A DNA stretch of 64,000 nt from Pontibacterium sp049603715 (GCA_049603715.1 JBMYSW010000014.1:23110-87109), one strand, 5' to 3'; positions 7,973-17,714 are shown, numbered from the stretch's first letter. Numbers and translations: made by a program. The notes: generated by a model not told the origin, from the sequence alone.

Positions 7973-8449
7973 ATGAGTAGCCCAGACGCGCAAGTCGCCA
8001 ACCTAACGACCGGTGAAGCGGAAACGCTGCACTCGGTTCGTCATGGCTTTATTTCAGCGAATACCCACTTTTTAATTCCTAAAGGGGTGTTTTCAGAATA
8101 TGTAAGCCAAATCGCCTTGTGTACCATTCCGGGTACGCCCGCGTGGTTTTTAGGGATTGCCAATCACCGTGGTGAAACCATACCTGTATTTGACTTGGAT
8201 ACAGCGTTTGAAGCCCAGACCACGCCTGCACCTCTAAAAGGTGTGCTGCTATTGGGTAGTCACCCCAATACAGTAGGTATCGCTCTGAGGCAATCACCAA
8301 CGGTACTGATTAACCCAGAGCCAGTGAATGAGCCTGCCACTAGCCCTGAGCTAAGGCCCTTTTTAACTGAAAGTTTTTTGGTAAAAGGGCAAGTTTGGTT
8401 CAATGTGGACCATCATCGCTTGTTTAGCGATCTCCGTGCTCGCTTTTAA
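7973..8449 (+). CDS. pilI: CheW-like scaffold protein (PilI)
   Basis: The 158-residue protein matches a single CheW domain, with a CheW-like beta-strand and GXXNHRGETIPVFDL segment (FLGIANHRGETIPVFDLD at about 59-76), the most conserved part of the fold. Such proteins couple chemoreceptors to the CheA-type kinase. Position between PilH-like and PilJ-like genes matches pilI. The N-terminal 25 residues precede the fold and look flexible. It is a cytoplasmic protein. Confidence 0.82.
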   Translation: MSSPDAQVANLTTGEAETLHSVRHGFISANTHFLIPKGVFSEYVSQIALCTIPGTPAWFLGIANHRGETIPVFDLDTAFEAQTTPAPLKGVLLLGSHPNTVGIALRQSPTVLINPEPVNEPATSPELRPFLTESFLVKGQVWFNVDHHRLFSDLRARF

Positions 8450-8548
8450 AGAGTGGCTGTTTGCTGCTGAGCACGGGCAGATAAATACAATAAAAATCTA
8501 AAATTTAGCGCTGTTGGATATAAATACATCCTGAGGAAGATAAATATC

Positions 8549-10678
8549 ATGCGGTCATCTTGGAGTTTTCAGAACATACCGTTGCCCATTAAGTTTGCGA
8601 TGGCCGTTGTGCTGTTGCTGGTGGGTTTGGGCCTTTGGGCGAGTGCTTACTACCAAACACTTCGCATCGAAGAATCGACACTGGCACGGGCTGAAACACT
8701 CGAAGGTTTCCGAACGAATGTAAACGTGATTCGTTTGAACATTGCAGATGCGCGTATCAACGAGAAAGGCTTGATCATTGAGAAAGACCTTTCTTACCTC
8801 GAAGTCTTTGAAGAAGATGTCGAAAAAGCCGACTTGGCGATTACCGAATTGCACGAGTACATTCGTTCGGAAGAACAAGATCAAATGATCTTTGAGCTGC
8901 ACGACTTACTTGATACCTACCGTGAAGCGGTTGACGAGGGTGCACAGGCGGCACTCGAAATTGGTTTGACCGCTAACACTGGTCTGACTGCGGAGATGGG
9001 TAACCATTTGGTACGCATTGATAATCTGTGGGAGTGGGACTACTTCCGCGATATTTTCCCTCGGTATATCGAGCTAACCGGTGAGATAAACGCCTTTTTG
9101 GCAGATGCCAGTGAGTTTGGTTCCTCAAACGTGGCGGCCATGGACCTTCAGCGTACCCTGATTTCTGCGCAAATTGATATCCTGCGCGAAGAATTACTTA
9201 ACGCGGCGGTGGAGTACCCACAAGCGCTGCAAACCGCCAATGCATTTGAAGATATGGGGGTAACCTTTGGTTACCTTACCGATGCCATGGCAACCCGCGA
9301 CACTACTTATGCCAACCTTACGGCGCTTTCTGAAGAACTACAGCCTCAGCTACAATCGGTGTTCGACTTGGCAGCGGTATACCAATTAGAAGATAACAAG
9401 TTGCGCGAAGCAGAAGTTCAAATGGCGCGTAATTCCTTCTTTATATCTATGGGCTTCATGATTGTTTCGTTCACCTTGGCGCTGGTTATCCTTAAGCTGG
9501 GTATCCTTGATTCGGTGAGCCGAATTCGTCAGACCTTGGCAAAAATTCGTGAAGGCGACAGCGAAGCCCGAACTGAACTTACCTCACACGATGAATTGGG
9601 TGAATTGGCGCAAGCGCTAGATGGTCTGCTTGATGACAAAGAAACCAACCTTCGTGATAAAGAAGTTGAGAACAAGCGCATCAACGCCTCTATTATCGAC
9701 TTGATCCAAAACGTATTCCGTTTGAGCCAGCGAGACTTGACCGTACGTGTACCGGTGGCAGAAGACATCACTGGTGCGGTAGCGGACTCCATCAACCAGT
9801 TGGCTGAGTCTATCGAGCTGGTATTGCGCGACGTAGATAAGGTGGCCAACCAAGTAAATAACGCGTCGGTGCAGGTGAAGTCTCAATCGGCGACGGTACT
9901 TGAATACTCTCGTAAAGAGAAAGAAGAGGTAGGTAAAACACTGGTTGGTTTGGACTCTGCGGTTAAAGCGATGCAGATCATCTCTAAGCTAGCGGTCTTG
10001 TCTAACAGCGCCTCTCAGCGCGCGATTAAAACGTCAGAAACGGCGATGGAATCGGTATCTCAAACCGTCGACAGTATTACCAAAATCCGTCAAACCATTC
10101 ACGAGGCGGAAAAACGTATTAAACGATTGGGCGAACGTTCGCAAGAAATCGGCGGTATCGTAAGCTTGATCAACAACATCTCGGAACGTACCCACGTACT
10201 CTCTCTTAACGCGAGTATGCACGCGGCATCAGCAGGTGAAGCCGGTCGTGGTTTGATGGTGGTAGTAGACGAGGTACAACGACTCGCGGAGAACTCTCGT
10301 GAGGCGACGGCAGAGATTGAGAACCTTGTTAACAACATTCAGCTCGAGACCGCTGATACCATCGCGGTAATGAACACCGTAATCACCGACGTTGTCGAGG
10401 GTACGGAACTGGCAGAGGCCGCGGGTGAACGTATGAGTGAAACCCGTGCCACGACACAGTCGCTGGTAGACTCGGTAGTTCGGATCGCACAAAACGCTGC
10501 TCGACAAGCAAAAGTGGCGCAAGAGCTACGTATTCGTGCATCGAGCATCGAGGCAACCACAGCATCGACCAACGACGAGATGGAGCGTCAGGCCTTGCTG
10601 TCCGACGAGCTTGTAAACTCAGCGGCCGAGCTTCAGCGCTCAATCCGAGTGTTTAAGCTAGCAACAGACCAAGCCTAG
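8549..10678 (+). CDS. pilJ: PilJ-like methyl-accepting chemotaxis transducer
   Basis: The 709-residue protein has a first membrane helix at about 14-33, a large periplasmic helical region to about 294, a second membrane helix at about 295-318, a HAMP region, then a second HAMP-like stretch and the signalling coiled coil. The hairpin tip (about 543-575) reads SERTHVLSLNASMHAASAG then EAGRGLMVVVDEVQRLAENS. This is recognisably the canonical tip but differs at many usually fixed places (ERTHVLSLN for EQTNLLALN). PilJ senses pilus or surface signals for the Chp kinase. The gene has a good GAGGAAG ribosome-binding sequence. No CheR or CheB homologue is encoded in this operon, so its methylation would need enzymes encoded elsewhere. 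Confidence 0.85.
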   Translation: MRSSWSFQNIPLPIKFAMAVVLLLVGLGLWASAYYQTLRIEESTLARAETLEGFRTNVNVIRLNIADARINEKGLIIEKDLSYLEVFEEDVEKADLAITELHEYIRSEEQDQMIFELHDLLDTYREAVDEGAQAALEIGLTANTGLTAEMGNHLVRIDNLWEWDYFRDIFPRYIELTGEINAFLADASEFGSSNVAAMDLQRTLISAQIDILREELLNAAVEYPQALQTANAFEDMGVTFGYLTDAMATRDTTYANLTALSEELQPQLQSVFDLAAVYQLEDNKLREAEVQMARNSFFISMGFMIVSFTLALVILKLGILDSVSRIRQTLAKIREGDSEARTELTSHDELGELAQALDGLLDDKETNLRDKEVENKRINASIIDLIQNVFRLSQRDLTVRVPVAEDITGAVADSINQLAESIELVLRDVDKVANQVNNASVQVKSQSATVLEYSRKEKEEVGKTLVGLDSAVKAMQIISKLAVLSNSASQRAIKTSETAMESVSQTVDSITKIRQTIHEAEKRIKRLGERSQEIGGIVSLINNISERTHVLSLNASMHAASAGEAGRGLMVVVDEVQRLAENSREATAEIENLVNNIQLETADTIAVMNTVITDVVEGTELAEAAGERMSETRATTQSLVDSVVRIAQNAARQAKVAQELRIRASSIEATTASTNDEMERQALLSDELVNSAAELQRSIRVFKLATDQA

Positions 10679-10724
10679 TCGGCGAGTAGGGGAGTAACAG
10701 GTATGCGGGCTGAGGCGAATATTG

Positions 10725-13700
10725 ATGCTAGCTAGGTTTAATGCGCTACTCGAACTAATGATAGAGCTAGAGTCTGGTGGCTTGGACGCCTCGGCTTACA
10801 AAGAGTATATCTCGCGCCTTGAGCCAGTAATTTTTGACTTGGGCGAGGCGTTAAGCGAGGCAGACTTTCAAGCACAGGCAGACTTTTTAGTTTTGTTAGG
10901 CGAGCGATTAGTGGCTTGTCATCACAGCAGTGAAGCCGTGTTGGCCGAACAAGGCACGAACGGCTTGTTGATTGGTTTGTTTTCGGCCCCTGATGCTACG
11001 CTAGCAACACAAGCCGTAGACTGGCTATGTGACCCACAATGGCCCGAGCCATTACTAGAGGTTGACGCCGACTTTTTACGCTTGTTGTTGGATGAAGCCA
11101 GCGATGCTGAGCGACATCCGTTTAAACCCAGCGACCTTGAAACATTAAGGCCCACTCAAGAAGCGCCAAACCAGCCCGTTCAGCGCTTTGACCAACAGCT
11201 GGTGGCGACCTTAGATCATCGCCAGCGTGAGCCTTTTGACCTAAAAGCGTATTCCGTTGCCTTAGAGCTGTTTGCCAGTCATTGCTTTGATAAACGACTA
11301 TCAGGGCTTTCTGACGCCGTTGCCTTTTATCTTGAGGGCTTTAGTGAGGCCCTTGCTCACGGTGTATCTCTAACCGACCCTTTGTTTGAGCGGGCGTTAA
11401 GTGCGTTCACTCAGTTGGCGACTTCGCCATCGCTTGAAACGGTAGATGAGCTATTGGCTGCGCTTTCGTCGCCGCAATGGCCACTACCACTTGATAGTGA
11501 CGATGCAGAGTACCTTAAGCCACTGTTGTTAGATGATGTCCAGATTCTGAGGCAGCTCCTTGAGGCCGTTAGCAGTAATGAAACAGCTGACAATGAAGTG
11601 GCCGCGGCCACTGAACTTGTGCTGGCTGAGGAGCCAGCAAGCGAGCCTGAAGTCTCATTAAGATTAGGCGACGAACTAAAAGAAATTTTACTGACCCAGC
11701 TACAGCCGGATATGACATTGGCTAACTTTTCAGAGCGATTAGTTTCGTTATCTGATGAGTTACGTGATGTTGATCTTCATGGCTTGTGCGACTTATTTGC
11801 GCTTTACAGTGAAGCCTTGAGTCAAGGTAAAGGCTCTCATCTTAGTTTACATGGCGGTACGGCATTGGCGCTAAACCAAGGTTTGGTTCGCCTTATGGAA
11901 CAGCCTAGTAGCGAAGTCATGGCAGCTTTTGTTCAGCAATTAAGTCAGTCTCTTATTCAAGAGCCCTTACTTGAGGATGATCAGGCCTTTTTACTTGAGC
12001 TGCTTGAGGAAGATATGCATGCGCTATCGGGGCCGGCACGGCTCAATGCCAGTATCGACCCAGTAGCGGCTATCAATGAGCCGGCTATTGACTTAGTTGA
12101 AGCCTCCCTTACAAGCCACGACTCTGAAGAGAGTGACATCGAGCTTGAAGAACGCTCCTTTAGCTCAGAAAGCGCTGTGATCGATGTTTCCTGTGATGAA
12201 GGTGGCTCCGAGGCCAGTTCAGAAGCGTTGTCTGAAGAGAGCTCTGCGCAGGCCTCTGACGAAAGCCCTCAGACAGCGGACTCACCCGCTCAGGCTTACC
12301 TCCGCTTTCACTGGAGTGAACAGAGCTTTGATGAAGTCGCCGTCGATCAGACCGTTTTGACCATGCTGGCCGATACACTCAAGGCTTTGTGTGACGCTTG
12401 GCAAGCACAGCCTTTATCTGAGCTTTCTGGGCTACTTGACACAACGAGCAACACATTAGCGCAAGTGAATCGCGCGATAGAAACTCTCTCTTTGAGTGCG
12501 GCTCACGCTCTCATCGAAGGCTTGGTTGAGAACATTGCTCAGGTTCAACAAAACGACCTATCGCCAGAATACCAAAGCACCAGTGCGCTTCGAGACTGTT
12601 TACTGGCCCTGTCTGAATATTTAACTGACCTAGGTACAACTGCGCAAGCGGCGTTGATTACGGCCTTTAGCAACCCATCATTGCCTTTGCCTGTTGCTCC
12701 CGCCGATAAAACCTCGCTAGAGAAGCTGCTTAGCTGTGCTCGGATCAGTGGTGCTGAAGATATCGAACGTCAGCAGGTTAGCGATGACGATATGGAGCTG
12801 AGCTGGCCAGACGATGTTGACCCGTCTCTGTTCGATATGATGCTCAATGAGCTGCCAGAGCTTACCGACCAGTTGAGTACTGAGCTCGCGGCCTTGCCTA
12901 AAACAGGCAACCTCGACAGCCTGCGGGTAATTCAACGCATGGCTCACACCATTAAAGGCCTTGCCAATATGGTGGGAATTAAAGGCCTTGCCATGCTGAC
13001 CCACTGTATTGAAGATATCTTTGATATTTTGGTGGAGCACAAAGTGATTCCAGCCAAAGGCTTGGCTGATGCGTTAATGGAAGCGGCGGATTGCTTGTCG
13101 GCGATGACCGACTTCATTTGTACTCAAGGGCCAAAGCCGACGCAAGCTAAAGCGGTATCCCAAGGTATTCACGATTGGCATTACCGCCTTCAAGTTGAAG
13201 GTATCGACATTGCTACCTCGGCCGTGCCAGAGCCGGCGGCTGATGATAGCAATACAGCACAAGAAGCACCCGCTGCACCAAGCGCCGAAGCCGATACGGT
13301 GTTCCGTGTGCATAAGCGCACGGTGGATCGCCTACTGCGTTTGGCAGGTGAGTCGAGCACACTGAACGCTCAGCTAGATGAAGAGCTTGCTCAGCTGCGT
13401 GGCTTTACGCGCCAGAGCCGTGAGCGTCAACGTAATTTGCAAGTGCTGCTAGAAGGCTTAGATCGCCAGCTAAGTGAGTACTACACTTTTGATCCAGACA
13501 TGGACAGTGAGGACGAAAACTTCGACCCGCTGGAAATGGACAGATACAACGAAATGCATACCCTGCTGTCGATGCTTAACGAGGCTGCAGACGATATGCG
13601 TGAGGTTGAAGCCAACCTCGATAGCCACATTCGCAAGGTAGGTGAGCTTCACTTGGCGCAGTCGGGTCTGCAAAAGGAATCCCTCGACAGCGTATTGAGT

Positions 13701-15095
13701 ACTCGACTGGTAGCAGTTAAAACCATTGTTCCTCGTATGCAGCGTATTATGCGCCAAGCTTGTCGCGCCGCAGACAAAGAGGCCGAGCTTGTGATCGTAG
13801 GCGAAGACCTACGTGTCGATAGCCAAATCCTTGACCAGCTAGCTGACCCGCTGATGCACGTTATTCGCAACGCGGTGGACCACGGGCTTGAGTCGGCCGA
13901 TATGCGTTTGCTACAAGGCAAGTCCGAGCAAGGTCGCTTGTCGGTTGCCTTTAGCGAAAAAGACGGCCTGATTTATGTTGAATGTAAGGACGATGGCTCA
14001 GGTATCGACCTTAACCGCATCAAGCAAGTGGCGGTCGAAAAGCAGCTAATTGACGATGATGCTGAGCTAACCGACGCAGAAGCGCGACGTCTGATTTTGT
14101 TACCCGGTTTCTCAACCCGCGACAATGTCACCCAATTATCGGGCCGAGGCATTGGTATGGACGTGGTGTACCAACAAGTCATGCGGATGCAAGGTAACTT
14201 GAGCATCACCTCAGAAACAGGTGTGGGCACGGCGTTTACTTTGTCACTACCGTCCAGCTCTATTTTGGTTCGTGCACTTTTGGTACAGGTGGGCGACCAT
14301 ATCGTTACCTTGGCTGGGCATGGCGTTGGCCAAAGCCTCTTGTCGATCGACGGTACCATGCGAACCGATGCAGAGGGTAAACAATGGTTTGATGTTGGGA
14401 TCGACAGTTACGAAGCCTACACCCTTGAGAGCCTTCTATTTGAAGCGCCGTTTGATTACAGCACTAAGAGCGCCCATCCGGTGTTGCTAGTGAAGCAAGC
14501 CGATGGCCAAAAAGTGGCTGTATTGGTGCGCGAAATTATGGCGCACAAAGAGCTGGTATTTAAAGAAACCGGCCCTTATGTGCCAGATATTCCGGGTATA
14601 CCCGGTGTGACTATTTTATCTAACGGTAATGCCGCCATTGTGGTGGACTTGCCGTCGCGTGTGATGTTCTTTAACCAACGAAGCTTCGAAGCCAATAGCC
14701 GTTATGAGATCCCTGAAGCGGTGACCTTACCTAAGCTATTGGTGGTTGATGACTCCTTGAGTGCAAGAAAATCTCTCGCAGTACTACTCAAAGATACGGG
14801 GTATGAGGTGGTTACCGCGATCGATGGGGTTGATGCACTAAACCAAATGCGACGTGAGCGTCCTGACTTAATATTAACTGACTTTGAAATGCCAAGAATG
14901 ACAGGCACAGAATTGGCAGAAATGGTCCGAAGTCGCGACGAGACAGCGCATATTCCTATGATTATGATCTCTTCTCGTTCGGCGGCTAAGCACCGCGCTG
15001 AAGCTGATAAAGCAGGGATAAGTGCGTACGTGACCAAACCTTGGACAGAAACCAAGTTGCTGGAACAAGTAGAGGCACTCCTCAACCCAGCATAA
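10725..15095 (+). CDS. chpA: ChpA-like hybrid chemotaxis kinase with repeat-rich N-terminus and C-terminal receiver
   Basis: The protein is 1456 residues from ATG 10725 (GAGG eight bases upstream; an in-frame TTG directly precedes it). Only one canonical phosphotransfer domain is visible, with the histidine in MAHTIKGLANM (His741). Later come a dimerisation helix, an ATP-binding domain (N-box HVIRNAVDHGLE at about 1045-1056; DDGSGIDLN; SGRGIGMDVV), a CheW-like domain, and a receiver with phosphoacceptor Asp1386 in LILTDFEMPRMTG. The first 680 residues contain four degenerate helical repeats of about 110-130 residues, each ending in a P-L...D...L..LL pattern, with acidic serine-rich linkers. 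Pseudomonas ChpA has several Hpt domains; here the repeats look like Hpt-like bundles that lost the histidine (inference). It should phosphorylate the PilG- and PilH-like proteins. Confidence 0.88.
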   Translation: MLARFNALLELMIELESGGLDASAYKEYISRLEPVIFDLGEALSEADFQAQADFLVLLGERLVACHHSSEAVLAEQGTNGLLIGLFSAPDATLATQAVDWLCDPQWPEPLLEVDADFLRLLLDEASDAERHPFKPSDLETLRPTQEAPNQPVQRFDQQLVATLDHRQREPFDLKAYSVALELFASHCFDKRLSGLSDAVAFYLEGFSEALAHGVSLTDPLFERALSAFTQLATSPSLETVDELLAALSSPQWPLPLDSDDAEYLKPLLLDDVQILRQLLEAVSSNETADNEVAAATELVLAEEPASEPEVSLRLGDELKEILLTQLQPDMTLANFSERLVSLSDELRDVDLHGLCDLFALYSEALSQGKGSHLSLHGGTALALNQGLVRLMEQPSSEVMAAFVQQLSQSLIQEPLLEDDQAFLLELLEEDMHALSGPARLNASIDPVAAINEPAIDLVEASLTSHDSEESDIELEERSFSSESAVIDVSCDEGGSEASSEALSEESSAQASDESPQTADSPAQAYLRFHWSEQSFDEVAVDQTVLTMLADTLKALCDAWQAQPLSELSGLLDTTSNTLAQVNRAIETLSLSAAHALIEGLVENIAQVQQNDLSPEYQSTSALRDCLLALSEYLTDLGTTAQAALITAFSNPSLPLPVAPADKTSLEKLLSCARISGAEDIERQQVSDDDMELSWPDDVDPSLFDMMLNELPELTDQLSTELAALPKTGNLDSLRVIQRMAHTIKGLANMVGIKGLAMLTHCIEDIFDILVEHKVIPAKGLADALMEAADCLSAMTDFICTQGPKPTQAKAVSQGIHDWHYRLQVEGIDIATSAVPEPAADDSNTAQEAPAAPSAEADTVFRVHKRTVDRLLRLAGESSTLNAQLDEELAQLRGFTRQSRERQRNLQVLLEGLDRQLSEYYTFDPDMDSEDENFDPLEMDRYNEMHTLLSMLNEAADDMREVEANLDSHIRKVGELHLAQSGLQKESLDSVLSTRLVAVKTIVPRMQRIMRQACRAADKEAELVIVGEDLRVDSQILDQLADPLMHVIRNAVDHGLESADMRLLQGKSEQGRLSVAFSEKDGLIYVECKDDGSGIDLNRIKQVAVEKQLIDDDAELTDAEARRLILLPGFSTRDNVTQLSGRGIGMDVVYQQVMRMQGNLSITSETGVGTAFTLSLPSSSILVRALLVQVGDHIVTLAGHGVGQSLLSIDGTMRTDAEGKQWFDVGIDSYEAYTLESLLFEAPFDYSTKSAHPVLLVKQADGQKVAVLVREIMAHKELVFKETGPYVPDIPGIPGVTILSNGNAAIVVDLPSRVMFFNQRSFEANSRYEIPEAVTLPKLLVVDDSLSARKSLAVLLKDTGYEVVTAIDGVDALNQMRRERPDLILTDFEMPRMTGTELAEMVRSRDETAHIPMIMISSRSAAKHRAEADKAGISAYVTKPWTETKLLEQVEALLNPA

Positions 15096-15140
15096 GCCAC
15101 TTAAATTAACGACAGAAACTCATACGTTAGAGGGATTAGA

Positions 15141-15920
15141 ATGCGTAACATTCGTAATGCAGTCCTAGTGACCATGGGATTGCTCTTATCTCAATGGGCG
15201 CTGGCCGATATTGGTTCGCGGGCAGAGGCAGTGAGCCTTGCTGCCAAAGAGCGAGTGCTCACCCAAGAAATGCTTAAACAGTATGTTTTATGGGGTTTGG
15301 GTGTTCGCAGCCGCACGGCACAAAAGAAGCTCGACAAAGCAATGAGCGAATTTGACCAATCCCTCCAAGAATTGACCACCTACAGTGTCATTGACACAGA
15401 GGCCATGGATATCATGGAGCAAGCGGCTGCCCAGTGGCGCCAGCTTAGCGATATTTATCGCCTTGCCCCCAGTAAATATAATGTGTCTGAGCTGCACCAA
15501 GGCACTAATACCCTCGACCGTTTACTCAGCCGTTGGGTCTCAGTGGTAAAGCCTAACAACACCAATGACTTGGGCGGCCAGGATTACGTGGTTAGCATGC
15601 TGCAGCAGCAAGCGTATGGCGCACAACGTATCGCTGCCCTTTACAATATCAAAGCCATGGAAGTGAGTACCTTTGACCCCGTCGCTTATTCAGCGGCGCT
15701 CGAAGATTACGCTAAAAACACCAACGTGATGAAAGGCCTCGACTATATTGAAGGTGGTAAGGTGTTGGTGGACAAGAGTGCGCGTGAGTTTCAGCGTGTC
15801 GAAATTCAAATCGACTTGAGCAATAAAGAAGGCTCTTACACGCCTAATCTGGTGGCCAAAGCCACTGAAAATATCATGGAAAACATGCTTCAGCTTGAGG
15901 CTATGTACGCCACGCCATAA
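15141..15920 (+). CDS. secreted protein resembling the PilJ N-terminal sensor domain
   Basis: The 259-residue protein starts with a clear Sec signal peptide (MRNIRNAVLVTMGLLLSQ, cleaved after ALA at about residue 22). The mature part begins DIGSRAEAVSLAAKERVLTQ EMLKQYVL, which fits the repeated helix pattern of the PilJ-type sensor (ERxRMLSQxMxKxYLL). The remainder is helical. It has no second membrane helix, HAMP or signalling domain, so it is a free periplasmic copy of a transducer input domain. It lies 45 bases after the chpA-like gene with AGAGGG before the ATG and probably belongs to the same operon. A partner or ligand-binding role for the PilJ-like transducer is inference. Confidence 0.75.
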   Translation: MRNIRNAVLVTMGLLLSQWALADIGSRAEAVSLAAKERVLTQEMLKQYVLWGLGVRSRTAQKKLDKAMSEFDQSLQELTTYSVIDTEAMDIMEQAAAQWRQLSDIYRLAPSKYNVSELHQGTNTLDRLLSRWVSVVKPNNTNDLGGQDYVVSMLQQQAYGAQRIAALYNIKAMEVSTFDPVAYSAALEDYAKNTNVMKGLDYIEGGKVLVDKSAREFQRVEIQIDLSNKEGSYTPNLVAKATENIMENMLQLEAMYATP

Positions 15921-15995
15921 ATCTAAAACGGCGGCTCAGCTGGACGAGTCGCCCTTTAGCATGCAGTGGATGCGTCGTTATGAGCTGTTATCTAA

Positions 15996-16757
15996 ATGTT
16001 GACCTCTGCTGTATCTGCGAGCGTTTATTCTGTCGCTTCGCTTGCATTTGTGCTGAGTGGGTTTGCCTACGCGGCTGACCCACAAGTACCCAACCCTCTG
16101 AGTTTTAGTCAGGCCAAAAAGCACCTTCAAACCGTTTACAAAGATCACCCTACGTCCTTCTACTGTGGTTGCAGTATCGACCAGAGCGCTAAAAAGTGGC
16201 GGCCGGAGCTGGCTGACTGCGGTTACCAAGCCCGTAAAAACCTCAATCGCGCACAGCGCATTGAATGGGAGCATGTAATGCCTGCTTGGGCGTTTGGCCA
16301 TCAGTTGCAGTGCTGGCAGCAAGGGGGACGAAAAGCTTGTCGCAAAGACCCGAAGTTTAAGCAAATGGAAGGGGATATGCACAATTTGGTGCCGGCCATT
16401 GGTGAGGTTAACGGTGACCGCTCCAACTACCGCTTTGCCATGCTAGCAGGTGAAGAGCGCAAATACGGCGTCTGTGACTTTGAAATCGACTTTAAAGCCA
16501 AAGCAGTAGAGCCGCCAATGGCGGTACGTGGCGATATCGCACGCAGCTACTTTTATATGCGCGATACCTATGGTGTGCGTTTAAGTAAAAAAGAAACTCA
16601 GCTGTTTACGGCCTGGGACAAACAAGACCCAGTTGATGCGTGGGAGTTGACTAAAAGCCAACGTGTTAGCCAAAAGCAGGGTAACCCCAATCCTTATGTA
16701 GAACGAGGTTTACCGCGTCCAAACGAAAAAAGCGGGAGTCCAGCTCCCGCTCGTTAA
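15996..16757 (+). CDS. endA: periplasmic endonuclease I family nuclease
   Basis: The 253-residue protein has an N-terminal signal sequence (cleavage after FAYA at about 27) and the family core: FYCGCSID, RIEWEHVMPAWAFG with the catalytic histidine, then GDMHNLVPAIGEVNGDRSN with metal ligands. Several cysteines suit disulfides in the periplasm. This family (EndA/Vvn/Dns) cuts DNA and RNA non-specifically outside the cytoplasm and protects against or degrades incoming DNA. The ribosome-binding sequence is poor. Its last codons run through the terminator hairpin of the convergent peroxiredoxin gene, so the C-terminal tail (EKSGSPAPAR) is partly dictated by that structure. Confidence 0.9.
   Translation: MLTSAVSASVYSVASLAFVLSGFAYAADPQVPNPLSFSQAKKHLQTVYKDHPTSFYCGCSIDQSAKKWRPELADCGYQARKNLNRAQRIEWEHVMPAWAFGHQLQCWQQGGRKACRKDPKFKQMEGDMHNLVPAIGEVNGDRSNYRFAMLAGEERKYGVCDFEIDFKAKAVEPPMAVRGDIARSYFYMRDTYGVRLSKKETQLFTAWDKQDPVDAWELTKSQRVSQKQGNPNPYVERGLPRPNEKSGSPAPAR
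16725..16751 (-). terminator. intrinsic terminator of the peroxiredoxin gene
   Basis: On the minus strand AGCGGGAGC pairs with GCTCCCGCT-type sequence (16731-16738 with 16743-16751, four-base loop) and is followed by a run of six T. It lies 20 bases after the peroxiredoxin stop codon and inside the 3' end of the convergent endonuclease coding region. Confidence 0.85.
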
Positions 16758-16770
16758 GCTCGCTTTTAGG

Positions 16771-17508
16771 TTAGGCGTTTTTGGCTAACCAAGCTTCTAG
16801 GTTATCGGCGGTTCCCACATGTTCACCGTCGATAAACACCTGAGGTGTGGTGCCTTGGCCTGACACGGCCATCAACGAAGAAAAGCTCACACCGTTGACA
16901 CCCAATACGATTTCTTCGTACTTCATACCCTTGTCCGCTAGTGCTGCCTTAGCACGGGTACAGTGGCCACAACCCGGTTTAGTAAACAAGGTCACGCGCT
17001 TAGGCTCAGTGGCTTCTGGGTTAATGTGGTTTAGCATGGTGTCGGCGTCCGACACTTCAAACGGGTCGCCTGGTACGTCTGGCTCGATAAACATTTTTTC
17101 GACCACGCCATCTTTTACCAACATCGAGTAGCGCCAGCTGCGTTTGCCAAAACCAATATCAGACTTGTCCACCAACATGCCCATGCCTTCAGAGAAGGCG
17201 CCGGTGCCGTCTGCGATAAAGGTGATGTTTTCGGCGCTTTGCTCTTTAGCCCATGCGTTCATTACAAAGGTATCGTTGACTGAAAGACAAATGATGTCGT
17301 CCACGCCATTTGCTTTTAGCACGGGTGCTAGCTCGTTGTAGCGAGGTAAGTGAGTGCTAGAGCAAGTTGGGGTAAAGGCACCTGGTAGTGCAAAGACAAC
17401 GACGGTTTTACCTTTGAACAAATCGTCGGTTGAAACTTTGACCCACTCGTCACCTTCACGAAGAGGAAAAACGACGTTTGGAACCGTTTGGCCTGAGATA
17501 TCTTTCAT
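16771..17508 (-). CDS. hybrid peroxiredoxin-glutaredoxin
   Basis: The 245-residue protein is a fusion. Residues 1-160 form a Prx5-type peroxiredoxin with the peroxidatic cysteine in PGAFTPTCSSTHLP. Residues 170-245 form a glutaredoxin with KPGCGHCTRAK and the GTTPQVFIDG cis-proline loop. Such fusions (as in Haemophilus and Vibrio) reduce hydrogen and alkyl peroxides using glutathione directly. The AAGGA ribosome-binding sequence precedes the ATG. It is a monocistronic unit with its own terminator, convergent with the endonuclease. No OxyR gene is adjacent. Confidence 0.93.
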   Translation of the reverse strand: MKDISGQTVPNVVFPLREGDEWVKVSTDDLFKGKTVVVFALPGAFTPTCSSTHLPRYNELAPVLKANGVDDIICLSVNDTFVMNAWAKEQSAENITFIADGTGAFSEGMGMLVDKSDIGFGKRSWRYSMLVKDGVVEKMFIEPDVPGDPFEVSDADTMLNHINPEATEPKRVTLFTKPGCGHCTRAKAALADKGMKYEEIVLGVNGVSFSSLMAVSGQGTTPQVFIDGEHVGTADNLEAWLAKNA

Positions 17509-17636
17509 TGTGTTTTCCTTTGTATCTGTGTTTGTTTGGATGAGTTAATAATAGGAGAGATTGGCCGCGAAAAAAAATTAAACGATCAAATACTTATGAT
17601 AGCTTTAATCTATTAAAGGTGATATTTAGATAGCTA

Positions 17637-17661
17637 TAAAAAAGCCCGCTATAGGCGGGCT
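17637..17661 (-). terminator. terminator downstream of nirD
   Basis: On the minus strand AGCCCGC and GCGGGCT pair (17643-17649 with 17655-17661) and are followed by TTTTTT. It lies about 90 bases after the nirD stop and closes the FAD reductase-nirB-nirD transcript. Confidence 0.85.
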
Positions 17662-17714
17662 GAACGTCAAATCTGCGAAGGATTACAGACGGTATTACTT
17701 ATGATAGTAATATT

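Noticed and set aside
10703..10735. ten-codon frame (ATG 10703 to TAG) overlapping the chpA-like start, possible leader peptide
   Set aside because: It has a reasonable upstream GGGGAG, but no residue run that suggests attenuation. It is probably chance.
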